64,000 bases of DNA from SAR86 cluster bacterium AG-313-N18 (GTDB lineage Bacteria > Pseudomonadota > Gammaproteobacteria > Magnimaribacterales > D2472). The DNA lies in NCBI GenBank assembly GCA_003283765.1, contig QBVY01000001.1, forward strand, positions 62,001 through 126,000. Direction: 5' to 3'. The notes beneath the pieces were generated by a model that saw only the letters and a program-made list of their open reading frames with translations, had not been told where the DNA came from and made no database searches. This document shows, piece after piece, positions 14,756 to 23,010 of this stretch; position 1 is the stretch's first letter, and every line of letters begins with the position of its first letter. The translations under genes and the position numbers were made by a program.

Positions 14756-15246
14756 AAAAAATATTATCAATTTTATTATTTTTAACATCTTGCGCAACTG
14801 TTGATACTTCATTTAAAGAAATCACCGTCCTAAAGTCTCTTCAACAGGGAATGACCATTAAAGATTTTATAACGCTAAATGGACCACCATTTTCAATAGA
14901 GGACAATGAAGATGGAGTGGTTTTTATTTTTTATGAAAGGAGTTTTTGGGCAAGCAGAGCAGATTTTGTTGGGATATATATGGATGTAAAAAAAAATGTT
15001 CTTAAGTTTGATAATCAAGGAATATTTTTAGAAAAATTAGATTCTAATCAACGCAGGGGATATTTCACGATTGTAGGCATGTCAAAAAACTCGGGTTGGA
15101 ATGACGATGGAGGCAAGAGAGCAGAAAAGGAATTTACAATCGTGGGAAGTTTTTTGGCAGAAAAAAGAATATTTTTTAATCAAGAGTCTTGGAAAAAACA
15201 AAATGTGGCAAATAATTACTATTATGAAACAAAAGAGAAAATCTAA
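14752..15246 (+). CDS. Putative lipoprotein of unknown function
   Basis: MKKILSILLFLTSCATVDTS lipobox-like N-terminus. Confidence 0.6.
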   Translation: MKKILSILLFLTSCATVDTSFKEITVLKSLQQGMTIKDFITLNGPPFSIEDNEDGVVFIFYERSFWASRADFVGIYMDVKKNVLKFDNQGIFLEKLDSNQRRGYFTIVGMSKNSGWNDDGGKRAEKEFTIVGSFLAEKRIFFNQESWKKQNVANNYYYETKEKI

Positions 15247-15395
15247 TTCACTGTTTAAACTTAATCAGTGACAGTCGAATGATTTTGCTAGGTTTCTATA
15301 CCTCTGATCCGTATGACGATGAAGGAGTACCGATATTAAGAATTACGGATATACAAAAGAAGTATTCGGCCCTCGACGGCGCACTAGGGAGTTGA

Positions 15396-16202
15396 CGTCT
15401 GTTTAAGCACATTCACATTGTTGCCTGCTCGCCGCGATCCGGTACTACTCTCTTGCACGAGGCGATGGTCACCTGTTTTCGGACAAACAAGCATTATGAC
15501 CATGAGATTCGCTTTCACCTCGTAACCGCAAAAAACAACGATGTGGTTATCACGAAACGACCCAAAGATACGTTGTACATGCCAGGAGTCATCGACGATC
15601 CTAATCTCTATGTCATTTACGTAACGCGCGATCCGCGTGATGTCATCGTTAGCCGGCATGGTAAGAGCGAGGATATGTACTACTCGAACATTAGGCTTTG
15701 GCGTGAATTGCATGCCTGTGCACGCTCATTGTTCGGCCACGATCGTTTTCTCAATATCCGGTACGAGGATTTCGTAAATAACCCTGACGCCACACAAAGC
15801 CAAATCACTGCAAAATTTCCATGGCTTGAGAAACAACACAAATTTTCTGAGTACCATGAACACGCGCAAGTGTCTGAAAAGTCAAAGGTTGCAATGCGTG
15901 GCGTCCGTCCTATTGGACCGACCAGCGTCGGTGTCTGGCAAAAACATCTCGGTCGCATCGTTAAACAGCAGGCAATCCACGGCACAATGACACCAGATCT
16001 GGTCGGTTGTGGATACGAATCATCGCCGGATTGGGAAGTTGTTCTGGACGGCGTTTTACCGGATAAATCTAACAGCTGGTATCCGGAGAAAAAACGTTTT
16101 TGGCAGAGAATTTCGCAATCCATTGATGCTTCGAGAAAAATAGCTATCTATCGGCACAAGAAAGGACTTAGTCGAATCAGCAGAGCAACCAATGATCGTT
16201 AG
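15396..16202 (+). CDS. Sulfotransferase-family protein (frame open from 15396; no ATG/GTG/TTG before 15453)
   Basis: HIVACSPRSGTTLLHE PAPS-binding P-loop lies upstream of the first listed start; VTRDPRDVIVSRHGK motif; higher GC than neighbours. Confidence 0.7.
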   Translation, partial: RLFKHIHIVACSPRSGTTLLHEAMVTCFRTNKHYDHEIRFHLVTAKNNDVVITKRPKDTLYMPGVIDDPNLYVIYVTRDPRDVIVSRHGKSEDMYYSNIRLWRELHACARSLFGHDRFLNIRYEDFVNNPDATQSQITAKFPWLEKQHKFSEYHEHAQVSEKSKVAMRGVRPIGPTSVGVWQKHLGRIVKQQAIHGTMTPDLVGCGYESSPDWEVVLDGVLPDKSNSWYPEKKRFWQRISQSIDASRKIAIYRHKKGLSRISRATNDR

Positions 16203-16230
16203 CCATGCACAAATAGTGGAAAATCAAAAC

Positions 16231-16262
16231 ATTGCTACGGCTACTCTGCTACAGTGGAGTAA
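16231..16262 (+). repeat. glmS-tail repeat, copy B: attgctacggctac tct gct aca gtg gag taa
   Basis: Reads S-A-T-V-E-stop in the glmS tail frame; shares ttgctacgg..actctgctac with copy C. Confidence 0.65.
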
Positions 16263-16263
16263 T

Positions 16264-16551
16264 TTGAAACCACTTGTGGTCGGTCTACTCCTTCTTCTGC
16301 TTGGGATTTACGCATTCTTTGCATTATCTGCAAGGAATGAAATTTTTTACCTGTGTGGAAACTTCAAATCTGGGGTTTCTTATTCAAGTGTCGTAAGACA
16401 ACTCGATACTGCTAATTTGTCGGATTACAAGATTGAAGAAACTGAACAGGGCAAGCGAGTAACATACAGCAGCGTGCTTCACCTAAATTTGGTTCGCTGT
16501 GAGATAACCTTCGCTAAAGACGAAAATGTAAGTCAAGCGATTTATAAGTAA
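16264..16551 (+). CDS. Small single-TM protein (ORF 16192-16551; start more likely TTG 16264)
   Basis: Single hydrophobic segment VVGLLLLLLGIYAFFAL; the longer ORF runs through the repeat. Confidence 0.45.
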   Translation: MKPLVVGLLLLLLGIYAFFALSARNEIFYLCGNFKSGVSYSSVVRQLDTANLSDYKIEETEQGKRVTYSSVLHLNLVRCEITFAKDENVSQAIYK

Positions 16552-16610
16552 CGATCTTCACTCAACTTTTGGGTAGTATAGATAATTACATGGAGAAAAA
16601 ATGTGAAACT

Positions 16611-16654
16611 TTGCTACGGACACTCTGCTACGTGGAGTAGAACAAAACAGTGAA
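16611..16654 (+). repeat. glmS-tail repeat, copy C: ttgctacggacactctgctacgtggagtagaacaaaacagtgaa
   Basis: Close match to copies B and D; one base missing in the T codon relative to the glmS tail. Confidence 0.7.
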
Positions 16655-17015
16655 TAATGTCACAGAGGGGGGATGTTTTTGTGGTTCAGTTCGCTACAGT
16701 TTTGAATCCAACAATTATCCTTCTTCAAATTGCCACTGTTCCATGTGCAGACGCACTTCAGGAGCTCCTTTCGTTTCTTGGATGGCTATTCCAGTAACCA
16801 GCTTTAAATTCAACAAAGGAGAGCCTAAAAAACTAATTTCCTCTGATCATGGAACCAGATACTTTTGTAAAGACTGCGGAACCCCTCTAACCTGTATTCT
16901 TGATGAGCACCCTAAATATGTTTATATCACAATTTGTAGCCTAGATAAGCCACAAGACTTTAAGCCACAAGGAGATATTTATATTGAAGATATGCTTGAT
17001 TGGGTTAAAAGATAA
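16650..17015 (+). CDS. GFA (glutathione-dependent formaldehyde-activating enzyme-like)/CENP-V family protein
   Basis: GGCFCGSVRY...CHCSMCRRTSGAPF...YFCKDCGTPL zinc-binding motifs; GTG start lies in repeat C. Confidence 0.85.
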   Translation: MNNVTEGGCFCGSVRYSFESNNYPSSNCHCSMCRRTSGAPFVSWMAIPVTSFKFNKGEPKKLISSDHGTRYFCKDCGTPLTCILDEHPKYVYITICSLDKPQDFKPQGDIYIEDMLDWVKR

Positions 17016-17302
17016 TGGAAATAAATTGGGTTATTATAGGTTGGCTAATCGACATGACTCTTAACGGTTTTGTGTGGCTTATCATTGCAGCACTTTCTCT
17101 GTTCTTAATTGATATGACTGACACATGGACAAGAAAAGCTATTAGATGGATGGGTATAGCAGATGACTGGATAAGAATATTTATAGAGAACTTATTTGAA
17201 TGGATTCTAAAGAAGAATCTTAAAATAATCTCTAGTATTATATTGTTAATTATCTTTGGTGTTCTTGCTCAACTAGGAATAATACCTAAGCTGATAACTT
17301 AA
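17015..17302 (+). CDS. Small membrane protein
   Basis: Several hydrophobic segments; stop/start overlap with GFA gene. Confidence 0.55.
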   Translation: MEINWVIIGWLIDMTLNGFVWLIIAALSLFLIDMTDTWTRKAIRWMGIADDWIRIFIENLFEWILKKNLKIISSIILLIIFGVLAQLGIIPKLIT

Positions 17303-17350
17303 CATAAATGCACATTCAAAATAAATTGGAGATTAGAGGGCGGGTTTATT

Positions 17351-17385
17351 CCACTCTGTTACCGTGGAGTAGAATAAAACAGTGA
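17351..17385 (+). repeat. glmS-tail repeat, copy D: ccac tct gtt acc gtg gag tag aataaaacagtga
   Basis: Reads S-V-T-V-E-stop, identical at protein level to the glmS C-terminus with synonymous changes. Confidence 0.75.
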
Positions 17386-17549
17386 TTAAGTTTATAAAAG
17401 AATACTCTTACTCTTTTTTGACCCTATCCTTGATTCTCTTTCTTTTTTTTATAAACACCACCGCAGGAAATAGATTAAGTTCTTTTGGTGAAATCATGTG
17501 TGGCGCATTTTTTGATTTTAGATATGCCGAAAAAATTTGCCATGATTAA
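17382..17549 (+). CDS. Small membrane protein (55 aa), below the ORF-track cutoff
   Basis: GTG in repeat D opens MIKFIKEYSYSFLTLSLILFLFFINTTAGNRLSSFGEIMCGAFFDFRYAEKICHD*. Confidence 0.45.
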   Translation: MIKFIKEYSYSFLTLSLILFLFFINTTAGNRLSSFGEIMCGAFFDFRYAEKICHD

Positions 17550-17596
17550 ATACCCACTTTTAAATAAAATATGAAATCATTTATTTATAAATTTTT

Positions 17597-18052
17597 ATGA
17601 AAAAAACAATAATTATAATCCTGTTGTTGAGTCCCCTCTGCAGCTGGGCTCAAGAAAAACTTGATGCCTTTTTAGATGGTCTTCATCAAGATGCACACGA
17701 GGGAAACTTCGAGACCTACTTTGCCCGATACAGCTCTAAGGCTGTTTTTTTAGGGACAGACAAAAAAGAGCGCTGGACAATTGAGGAGTTCAAAGCCTAT
17801 GCTAAACCAGCATTTTCAGATGGCCATGGTTGGACCTATGCAGTGGTCCAGCGTAATTGGGAGGGAGCTGGAAATACACGTTGGTTTGATGAAATTCTTC
17901 TCAATGAAAAACTAGGACATTGTAGGGGGACCGGAGTAGTCCAGCTGATAAACGGTGAATGGAAAATAGCGCACTATGCGTTGACCATGCTTATTCCTAA
18001 TGCCATTGCTGCAGATGTGGGCTATATGACCAAGGAAGTCGAAAAATTATGA
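17597..18052 (+). CDS. Secreted SnoaL-like (NTF2-like) protein
   Basis: Signal peptide MKKTIIIILLLSPLCSWAQ; NTF2-like pattern VQRNWEG..RGTGVVQLINGEWKIAHYALTM. Confidence 0.7.
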   Translation: MKKTIIIILLLSPLCSWAQEKLDAFLDGLHQDAHEGNFETYFARYSSKAVFLGTDKKERWTIEEFKAYAKPAFSDGHGWTYAVVQRNWEGAGNTRWFDEILLNEKLGHCRGTGVVQLINGEWKIAHYALTMLIPNAIAADVGYMTKEVEKL

Positions 18053-18942
18053 AACCTTTAATATTAGATTCAGCTCTAGGAACAGAGCTTGAAAATCGCG
18101 GCGAGTACCTGCCAAGCTTTAAAACGTCCATATGGTCAGCATATTGTTTAATACACAATCCAGAGGTCATCAAACAAATACATATTGATAATATAGAAGC
18201 TGGTGCAGATGTTATTACCACATCAAACTACCAAGCCACTCCTGAATTATTAAAGCGTGAGCCATCCGCTCCACCATATGATGATCTAGCAAAAAGATCG
18301 TTAGAACTATGCAAAGAAGCAGTAATCAAAACTGGAACACAAACTAAGATTGCAGGATGTTATCCCCCAATTCATGTAACTTTCAGACCAGATTTAAGCT
18401 CAAAAGAAAAAAAATTAAGAAAATTCTATGAGACATTGGGTGAAGTTTATAAAAATGAGGTTGATGTAATAATTTGTGAGACCATGGCATCAATCTATGA
18501 GGGCACCATTGCTGCATCAACCGCTAAAAATTTTTCTGATACGGTATGGTTAAGCTGGACAACAAGAAGCAATAAACTTAACAGACTGCCAAGCACTGAG
18601 CTGCTGGATCTTGCAATCAGCGAAGGCTTAAAACTCGATGTTGATTGCCAGATGGTTAATTGTGTTCATGCTGACACTGCAAGTTTGGCAATTGAAAAGC
18701 TTAAAAAAGAAAAAAGTTATGGCATATATGCCAATTCCTCAATTTACAAAAAAAACAAACTTGAAGGTTTTGTTAGCGATTCTGATGAATGGCACTATCA
18801 CAACCATAAGCCCATCACCCCTATTGAGTATAAAGATTTTGTAATGGAGTGGATTGATAATGGCGCCTCAGTCATTGGTGGATGTTGCAGGACTACAACT
18901 GAGCACATTAAAGAAATAAAGAAAATTGTGGATCAGCTATGA
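18049..18942 (+). CDS. Homocysteine S-methyltransferase family protein
   Basis: LDSALGTELENRG; C-terminal GGCCRTTTEHI zinc ligands. Confidence 0.9.
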   Translation: MKPLILDSALGTELENRGEYLPSFKTSIWSAYCLIHNPEVIKQIHIDNIEAGADVITTSNYQATPELLKREPSAPPYDDLAKRSLELCKEAVIKTGTQTKIAGCYPPIHVTFRPDLSSKEKKLRKFYETLGEVYKNEVDVIICETMASIYEGTIAASTAKNFSDTVWLSWTTRSNKLNRLPSTELLDLAISEGLKLDVDCQMVNCVHADTASLAIEKLKKEKSYGIYANSSIYKKNKLEGFVSDSDEWHYHNHKPITPIEYKDFVMEWIDNGASVIGGCCRTTTEHIKEIKKIVDQL

Positions 18943-19304
18943 ATTGGTATTTAATTTCAGGAGCAATCATTTCTTTAGTTGGAATGTTATTTCATGGAGT
19001 AGCAGGGCAAAAAATATATATGGGCAATATTTATAAAAGTGAAATGGAGGAATTAACCAAATCTTTAAGTTTGGTTTCTTGGCATATTTTTACCATCTTC
19101 CTTTTTGTCAGCGCCTTAACTTTATTTTTTATAGCCTATAGCCCAGAACTTGTCATGGCCGCTTATCCAATTATTGGAGTTAATCTTTTAGGCTCTCTGC
19201 TATTTATTTTCCTTGGACTGGGAAAGCACAAGGCTTTATTAAAAATGCCAGGAGCATACTTGATGGGAAGTACCGCTCTATTTGCCTGGTTAGGTATTTT
19301 ATAG
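18939..19304 (+). CDS. Small membrane protein
   Basis: Four hydrophobic segments; overlap with upstream stop. Confidence 0.55.
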   Translation: MNWYLISGAIISLVGMLFHGVAGQKIYMGNIYKSEMEELTKSLSLVSWHIFTIFLFVSALTLFFIAYSPELVMAAYPIIGVNLLGSLLFIFLGLGKHKALLKMPGAYLMGSTALFAWLGIL

Positions 19305-19331
19305 ATCTTCAATCTTTCAATAGGCTGGTAG

Positions 19332-19805
19332 ATGAAAAATCTAAATATTGTTTCCTTTAATAAAAAATATAAAGCAGATTTTGAAAAACTTAATCGCGAA
19401 TGGATTGAGGAATTTTTTCAAATGGAAGATGAAGATTTTTATACACTACAAAACCCTGAGTCTTATGTAATAGAAAAGAATGGTGAAATTTTTTTTGCTC
19501 TATATGATCAAGAAGTAATAGGAACAGCGGCAATGATACGTTTTTCGGATGGTATATTTGAGCTGGCAAAAATGTCAGTAATGAAAAGCTATCAAGGAAG
19601 GGGAGTTGGCAAATTATTATTAAAAAGATGTATTCAGTTTGCTCAAGAAAGACAGGCAGATGAAATTTTTCTTTTAACCAATGATGTTTTAAAGCCCGCC
19701 CTTAATCTTTATTTATCTTGCGGATTTAAAATAAGAGATAAGTATGATGATGAAAGATACAAAAGAGGGAATACTAAAATGACTTTAATTTTGAAAGATC
19801 AATAA
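19332..19805 (+). CDS. GNAT family N-acetyltransferase
   Basis: ELAKMSVMKSYQGRGVGKLLLKRCIQFA acetyl-CoA motif. Confidence 0.85.
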   Translation: MKNLNIVSFNKKYKADFEKLNREWIEEFFQMEDEDFYTLQNPESYVIEKNGEIFFALYDQEVIGTAAMIRFSDGIFELAKMSVMKSYQGRGVGKLLLKRCIQFAQERQADEIFLLTNDVLKPALNLYLSCGFKIRDKYDDERYKRGNTKMTLILKDQ

Positions 19806-19808
19806 TAT

Positions 19809-20342
19809 ATGAAAGAGTTCAAGAATTTAATTGTGTTAGGACCGCTAATATATGCACTGCATCATTTTGAGGAGCACGTAATTTTTAATTTCAGGGACTG
19901 GCGTCTTGCCTACTTTGCTGATAATAATCCTATTTCTACAGAAGAGGTGCTCATCAGACTTATAGCGCTTCTTTTAATTTTTATTTTTGTTCATTTGATT
20001 AAAAACAATAGAGGTAGCGCCCACATAGTCTTGTTTTTTCTAATGACAACCCAAGTGGTGAATGCATTTTTTCATATATTTTTCAGCTTCTACTTTTATG
20101 ACTTTAGCCCTGGAGCCATCACTGCAGTATTGCTATATTTGCCTATTAATTTCTTAATTATTAGGTCTGCATTCCAAGAGGGGTTTATAGGCAGCTATCT
20201 TGAGTTATGCCTGCTTTTTGTTGCAGGCATCACCACTTTTGCTTTGTTTGAATTAATTGGGCCACAAGTTATCGCTTACAGCGTTTTGCTAACGCCAATT
20301 TATTACATCATGATGAATAGGGTGGAATCAGTAAAAAATTAA
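19809..20342 (+). CDS. HXXEE domain-like membrane protein
   Basis: ALHHFEEH motif plus hydrophobic segments. Confidence 0.65.
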   Translation: MKEFKNLIVLGPLIYALHHFEEHVIFNFRDWRLAYFADNNPISTEEVLIRLIALLLIFIFVHLIKNNRGSAHIVLFFLMTTQVVNAFFHIFFSFYFYDFSPGAITAVLLYLPINFLIIRSAFQEGFIGSYLELCLLFVAGITTFALFELIGPQVIAYSVLLTPIYYIMMNRVESVKN

Positions 20343-20572
20343 GGCAGCTTAAAAAGCTCCTCAACACTACAATCTAATGTTTTGGCTATCTTTAATGCTA
20401 AAACAGTCGAGGGTACATAAACACCGTTTTCAATTGCATTAATGCTTTTCCTAGAAACCTCAGCGCTTTCAGATAGATCTTGTTGAGTTAAGCCAGCAGC
20501 TTTTCTGAGCTCCTCTAAATTATTTAAAAGTTTTTCATGACTCTTACCCACTTTTTGATTCCCGGTAGTCAC
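20339..20572 (-). CDS. XRE-family HTH transcriptional regulator
   Basis: LRKAAGLTQQDLSESAEVSRKSINAIENGVYVPSTVLALKIAKTL. Confidence 0.85.
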   Translation of the reverse strand: MTTGNQKVGKSHEKLLNNLEELRKAAGLTQQDLSESAEVSRKSINAIENGVYVPSTVLALKIAKTLDCSVEELFKLP

Positions 20573-21074
20573 CTACAGAAAACCAAACCAAGAGCACGCC
20601 AAAAATAAGCCATGCGAAAGCTGCTATTTGATAAATCATGTTGTTAGCTAATTCGTAGCTCCAATTAGACCAATCTTGAATTGAGAATAGTACAAAAACA
20701 CCAACTCCATTTATAAAATATCCAACTGCAGCAGTTTTGTAATATCTAAGGGCAGTATATTCATCATACAAAACATTATTCTTTTGCTGATCACCAAAAT
20801 AATAGGATGCAGTTAAATAGCCAGATACCAAGAAAACCAAAATACCAGGCGCAAACATTATATTATTGCTAGTAATATGCCAGCCTAAGTCTGCTCCAGA
20901 TAATTCAAGCAACAAATAGCCTGCAAAAAATATTTGGAAAAGACCAGAAATAAAAACCAATATAAATCTTTTTAGGTGCGTTACCTCCCAGTTAACTTTT
21001 CCCGAAAGAATCACCCATGCAAAAGCTGTTACCCCAAGAGTTGCAATTAACCAAATATAGAAATTAATATCCAT
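20544..21074 (-). CDS. Multi-TM membrane protein
   Basis: Hydrophobic segments; overlaps XRE gene in apparent operon. Confidence 0.55.
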   Translation of the reverse strand: MDINFYIWLIATLGVTAFAWVILSGKVNWEVTHLKRFILVFISGLFQIFFAGYLLLELSGADLGWHITSNNIMFAPGILVFLVSGYLTASYYFGDQQKNNVLYDEYTALRYYKTAAVGYFINGVGVFVLFSIQDWSNWSYELANNMIYQIAAFAWLIFGVLLVWFSVGDYRESKSG

Positions 21075-21481
21075 TATTTCTTCTCAAACGAATCTACAGC
21101 TTTGTTAATTTCGCTGCTTTCATTTGGGTAAATGTATCCTGCAATTAAAGAGCCAACGCCAATGGTGCCTACTAAAGCGCCAACTCCCATTAAGATATTA
21201 GGCCCAGTTATGCTCCCAAAAAGAAATAAACCAAAACCTACAAACATAGCTATCACACCATTTCTTCTATAGTCAATTGGCTTTTTTTTATCTTTAAAAT
21301 TTTCTAATAAATCTTCAACATCAGAAGGATTTTCTAAGTTTTTAGAAATAGAAACCATAGCCGCATATTTGTCTTTGTCTGATTTAGTGCTGTAGTAAAA
21401 GATCACCCATACTAATAATACAGGCATTAATATTGCCACCCAACCAGTACCAACAGCCATCACGCTAGTAAATTCATCCAC
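21074..21481 (-). CDS. Membrane protein (DUF6249-like topology, not verified)
   Basis: N-terminal TM and two C-terminal TMs; start/stop overlap with next gene. Confidence 0.5.
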   Translation of the reverse strand: MDEFTSVMAVGTGWVAILMPVLLVWVIFYYSTKSDKDKYAAMVSISKNLENPSDVEDLLENFKDKKKPIDYRRNGVIAMFVGFGLFLFGSITGPNILMGVGALVGTIGVGSLIAGYIYPNESSEINKAVDSFEKK

Positions 21482-21618
21482 TATTTTCTCCTTTAAAAAA
21501 TGTAACGCAAAGGTATCATTAATATTTTGAGAAGTAAAGGTTACATTTAAAAAAAATAAAAGAACTTTCAGATTGGTAATTAGTGAGAAATGAAATAATT
21601 GCTAATTTAGTTTATATT

Positions 21619-21669
21619 ATGCCTATGTGTGATTGCTGTAGCTGCTGTAACTGCGATTGTTGCTCATAA
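21619..21669 (+). CDS. Cys-rich mini-ORF MPMCDCCSCCNCDCCS*, possible leader or metal-binding peptide
   Basis: atg cct atg tgt gat tgc tgt agc tgc tgt aac tgc gat tgt tgc tca taa: 8 Cys in 16 codons; ORF track omits it by length. Confidence 0.5.
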   Translation: MPMCDCCSCCNCDCCS

Positions 21670-21678
21670 GCAACGATT
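21655..21678 (+). promoter_or_regulatory. Hairpin overlapping the 3' end of the Cys-rich mini-ORF (GTTGCT-cata-AGCAAC, extendable with G-U pairs)
   Basis: Perfect 6-bp stem at 21659-21674, extendable to 10 bp with two wobbles; followed by aaagttttcttta. Confidence 0.5.
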
Positions 21679-21735
21679 AAAGTTTTCTTTATACTTTCTG
21701 TTTAACGGTTTTCGTATTTCTATATCAAAAATAAA

Positions 21736-22533
21736 ATGCTAATAAAGCAAATACCCATTCGAAACGACTTAAAAAATTACATGTACCTAATGGCATGTGA
21801 AAAAACATCTGAGGCTATAGCCATAGACCCATTGGATTATGCCTTATGCCTTGAGACGGCAAAGGAAATGGGGTGGAAAATAACCATCGTTGCTAATACC
21901 CATCATCATCATGATCATATTGGTGGCAATGGCCCGGTGATTGCTGCGACAGGCGCTGAGTTGGTTTCTCATAAAGATGCAATGGATGCCATACCCAACG
22001 TTAACAGGGGTTTAATGGCTGGAGATGAATTGCAGTGCGGCGACTTTATTTTAAATGTGCTGGACACACCAGGACATACGATGAGCCACATCTGTTTATA
22101 TTTTCAAGGGAGTGCAGATGAGCAGCCTGCATTATTTTGTGGAGATACATTGTTTAATGCAGGAGTAGGCAGGTGTGATTTTGGTGGCGAGCCTAAAATT
22201 CTCCATAAGACTTTTGAGGATCATATTTTCCCACTTTCTGATGATGTTAGGATTTTCCCAGGCCATGATTATATTGAAAATAATTTAGAGTTTACTCTTG
22301 ATCGTGAGCCTGACAATAAGACTGCACTTTCTCTGCGAGACAAATTTAAAAATGGCTTGGATGCAGAAAGTTTTGTTAGTGATATTGGTCTAGAGCGCCA
22401 AATCAATGTTTTCTTTAGACTGAATGAAAATCAGGTTAGGGCAGGGCTCGCATTAAGCCTTGATCTGGATGTGGCAAGTTTAGATAACCAAAAAACCTTT
22501 ATTGGTCTGCGTAAATTAAGGGATACTTGGTAG
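21736..22533 (+). CDS. gloB: Hydroxyacylglutathione hydrolase (glyoxalase II)
   Basis: NTHHHHDHIGGN metallo-beta-lactamase motif; FCGDTLFNAGVGR; FPGHDY. Confidence 0.92.
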   Translation: MLIKQIPIRNDLKNYMYLMACEKTSEAIAIDPLDYALCLETAKEMGWKITIVANTHHHHDHIGGNGPVIAATGAELVSHKDAMDAIPNVNRGLMAGDELQCGDFILNVLDTPGHTMSHICLYFQGSADEQPALFCGDTLFNAGVGRCDFGGEPKILHKTFEDHIFPLSDDVRIFPGHDYIENNLEFTLDREPDNKTALSLRDKFKNGLDAESFVSDIGLERQINVFFRLNENQVRAGLALSLDLDVASLDNQKTFIGLRKLRDTW

Positions 22534-22578
22534 GAACTAAGACTCCACTTGACGAGTATGCTTTAATGGTTGCAGTAA

Positions 22579-23010
22579 ATGAATTTGTTCAATAGAATCA
22601 AAACCTCAAATGATATGAATACACAAGTAAACGCAGATAAGGCATCAATTACATTGTCATTGGCATGCATGATTCATTGCCTTTTAATGCCCTCATTCTT
22701 AGTTTTGACTTCTGGTTTCTTTGCTCTATCGATAGACAACGAGCTTATTCATAAAACGTTTCTAATAATAGTGCTCCCGGTCAGTTTGTATGCTTTGATC
22801 TCGGGGTATAGAAATCACAAGATTCTTTCATATTTTTATTTAGGTACATCGGGTTTATGGATTCTTGTCTTTGCAGTTTTTTTTGGAGAGGGTGTGCTTG
22901 GAGAGTTTGCTGAGAAGTCCTTAACTTTGCTAGGTTCAATAATAGTTGCCTCTTCGCATTACAAAAATTATAAAGCATGCAAAGAACTTGATTGCTCATG
23001 CCATGAGTGA
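22579..23010 (+). CDS. MerC domain-containing membrane protein
   Basis: SLACMIHCLLMP MerC-like Cys motif with TM segments; terminal CKELDCSCHE. Confidence 0.75.
   Translation: MNLFNRIKTSNDMNTQVNADKASITLSLACMIHCLLMPSFLVLTSGFFALSIDNELIHKTFLIIVLPVSLYALISGYRNHKILSYFYLGTSGLWILVFAVFFGEGVLGEFAEKSLTLLGSIIVASSHYKNYKACKELDCSCHE

Noticed and set aside
15680-16123. 147-aa antisense ORF in the sulfotransferase region
   Set aside because: The sense frame carries sulfotransferase motifs; the antisense frame has none
14430-17380. Intact Tn7-like transposon at glmS
   Set aside because: No TnsA/B/C/D-like ORFs and no Tn7-type end repeats visible; only att-like tail copies and cargo remain
20339-21481. XRE regulator plus membrane proteins as a toxin-antitoxin system
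   Set aside because: The partners are larger multi-TM proteins and no toxin motif was seen; an ordinary regulator-membrane protein operon is more likely
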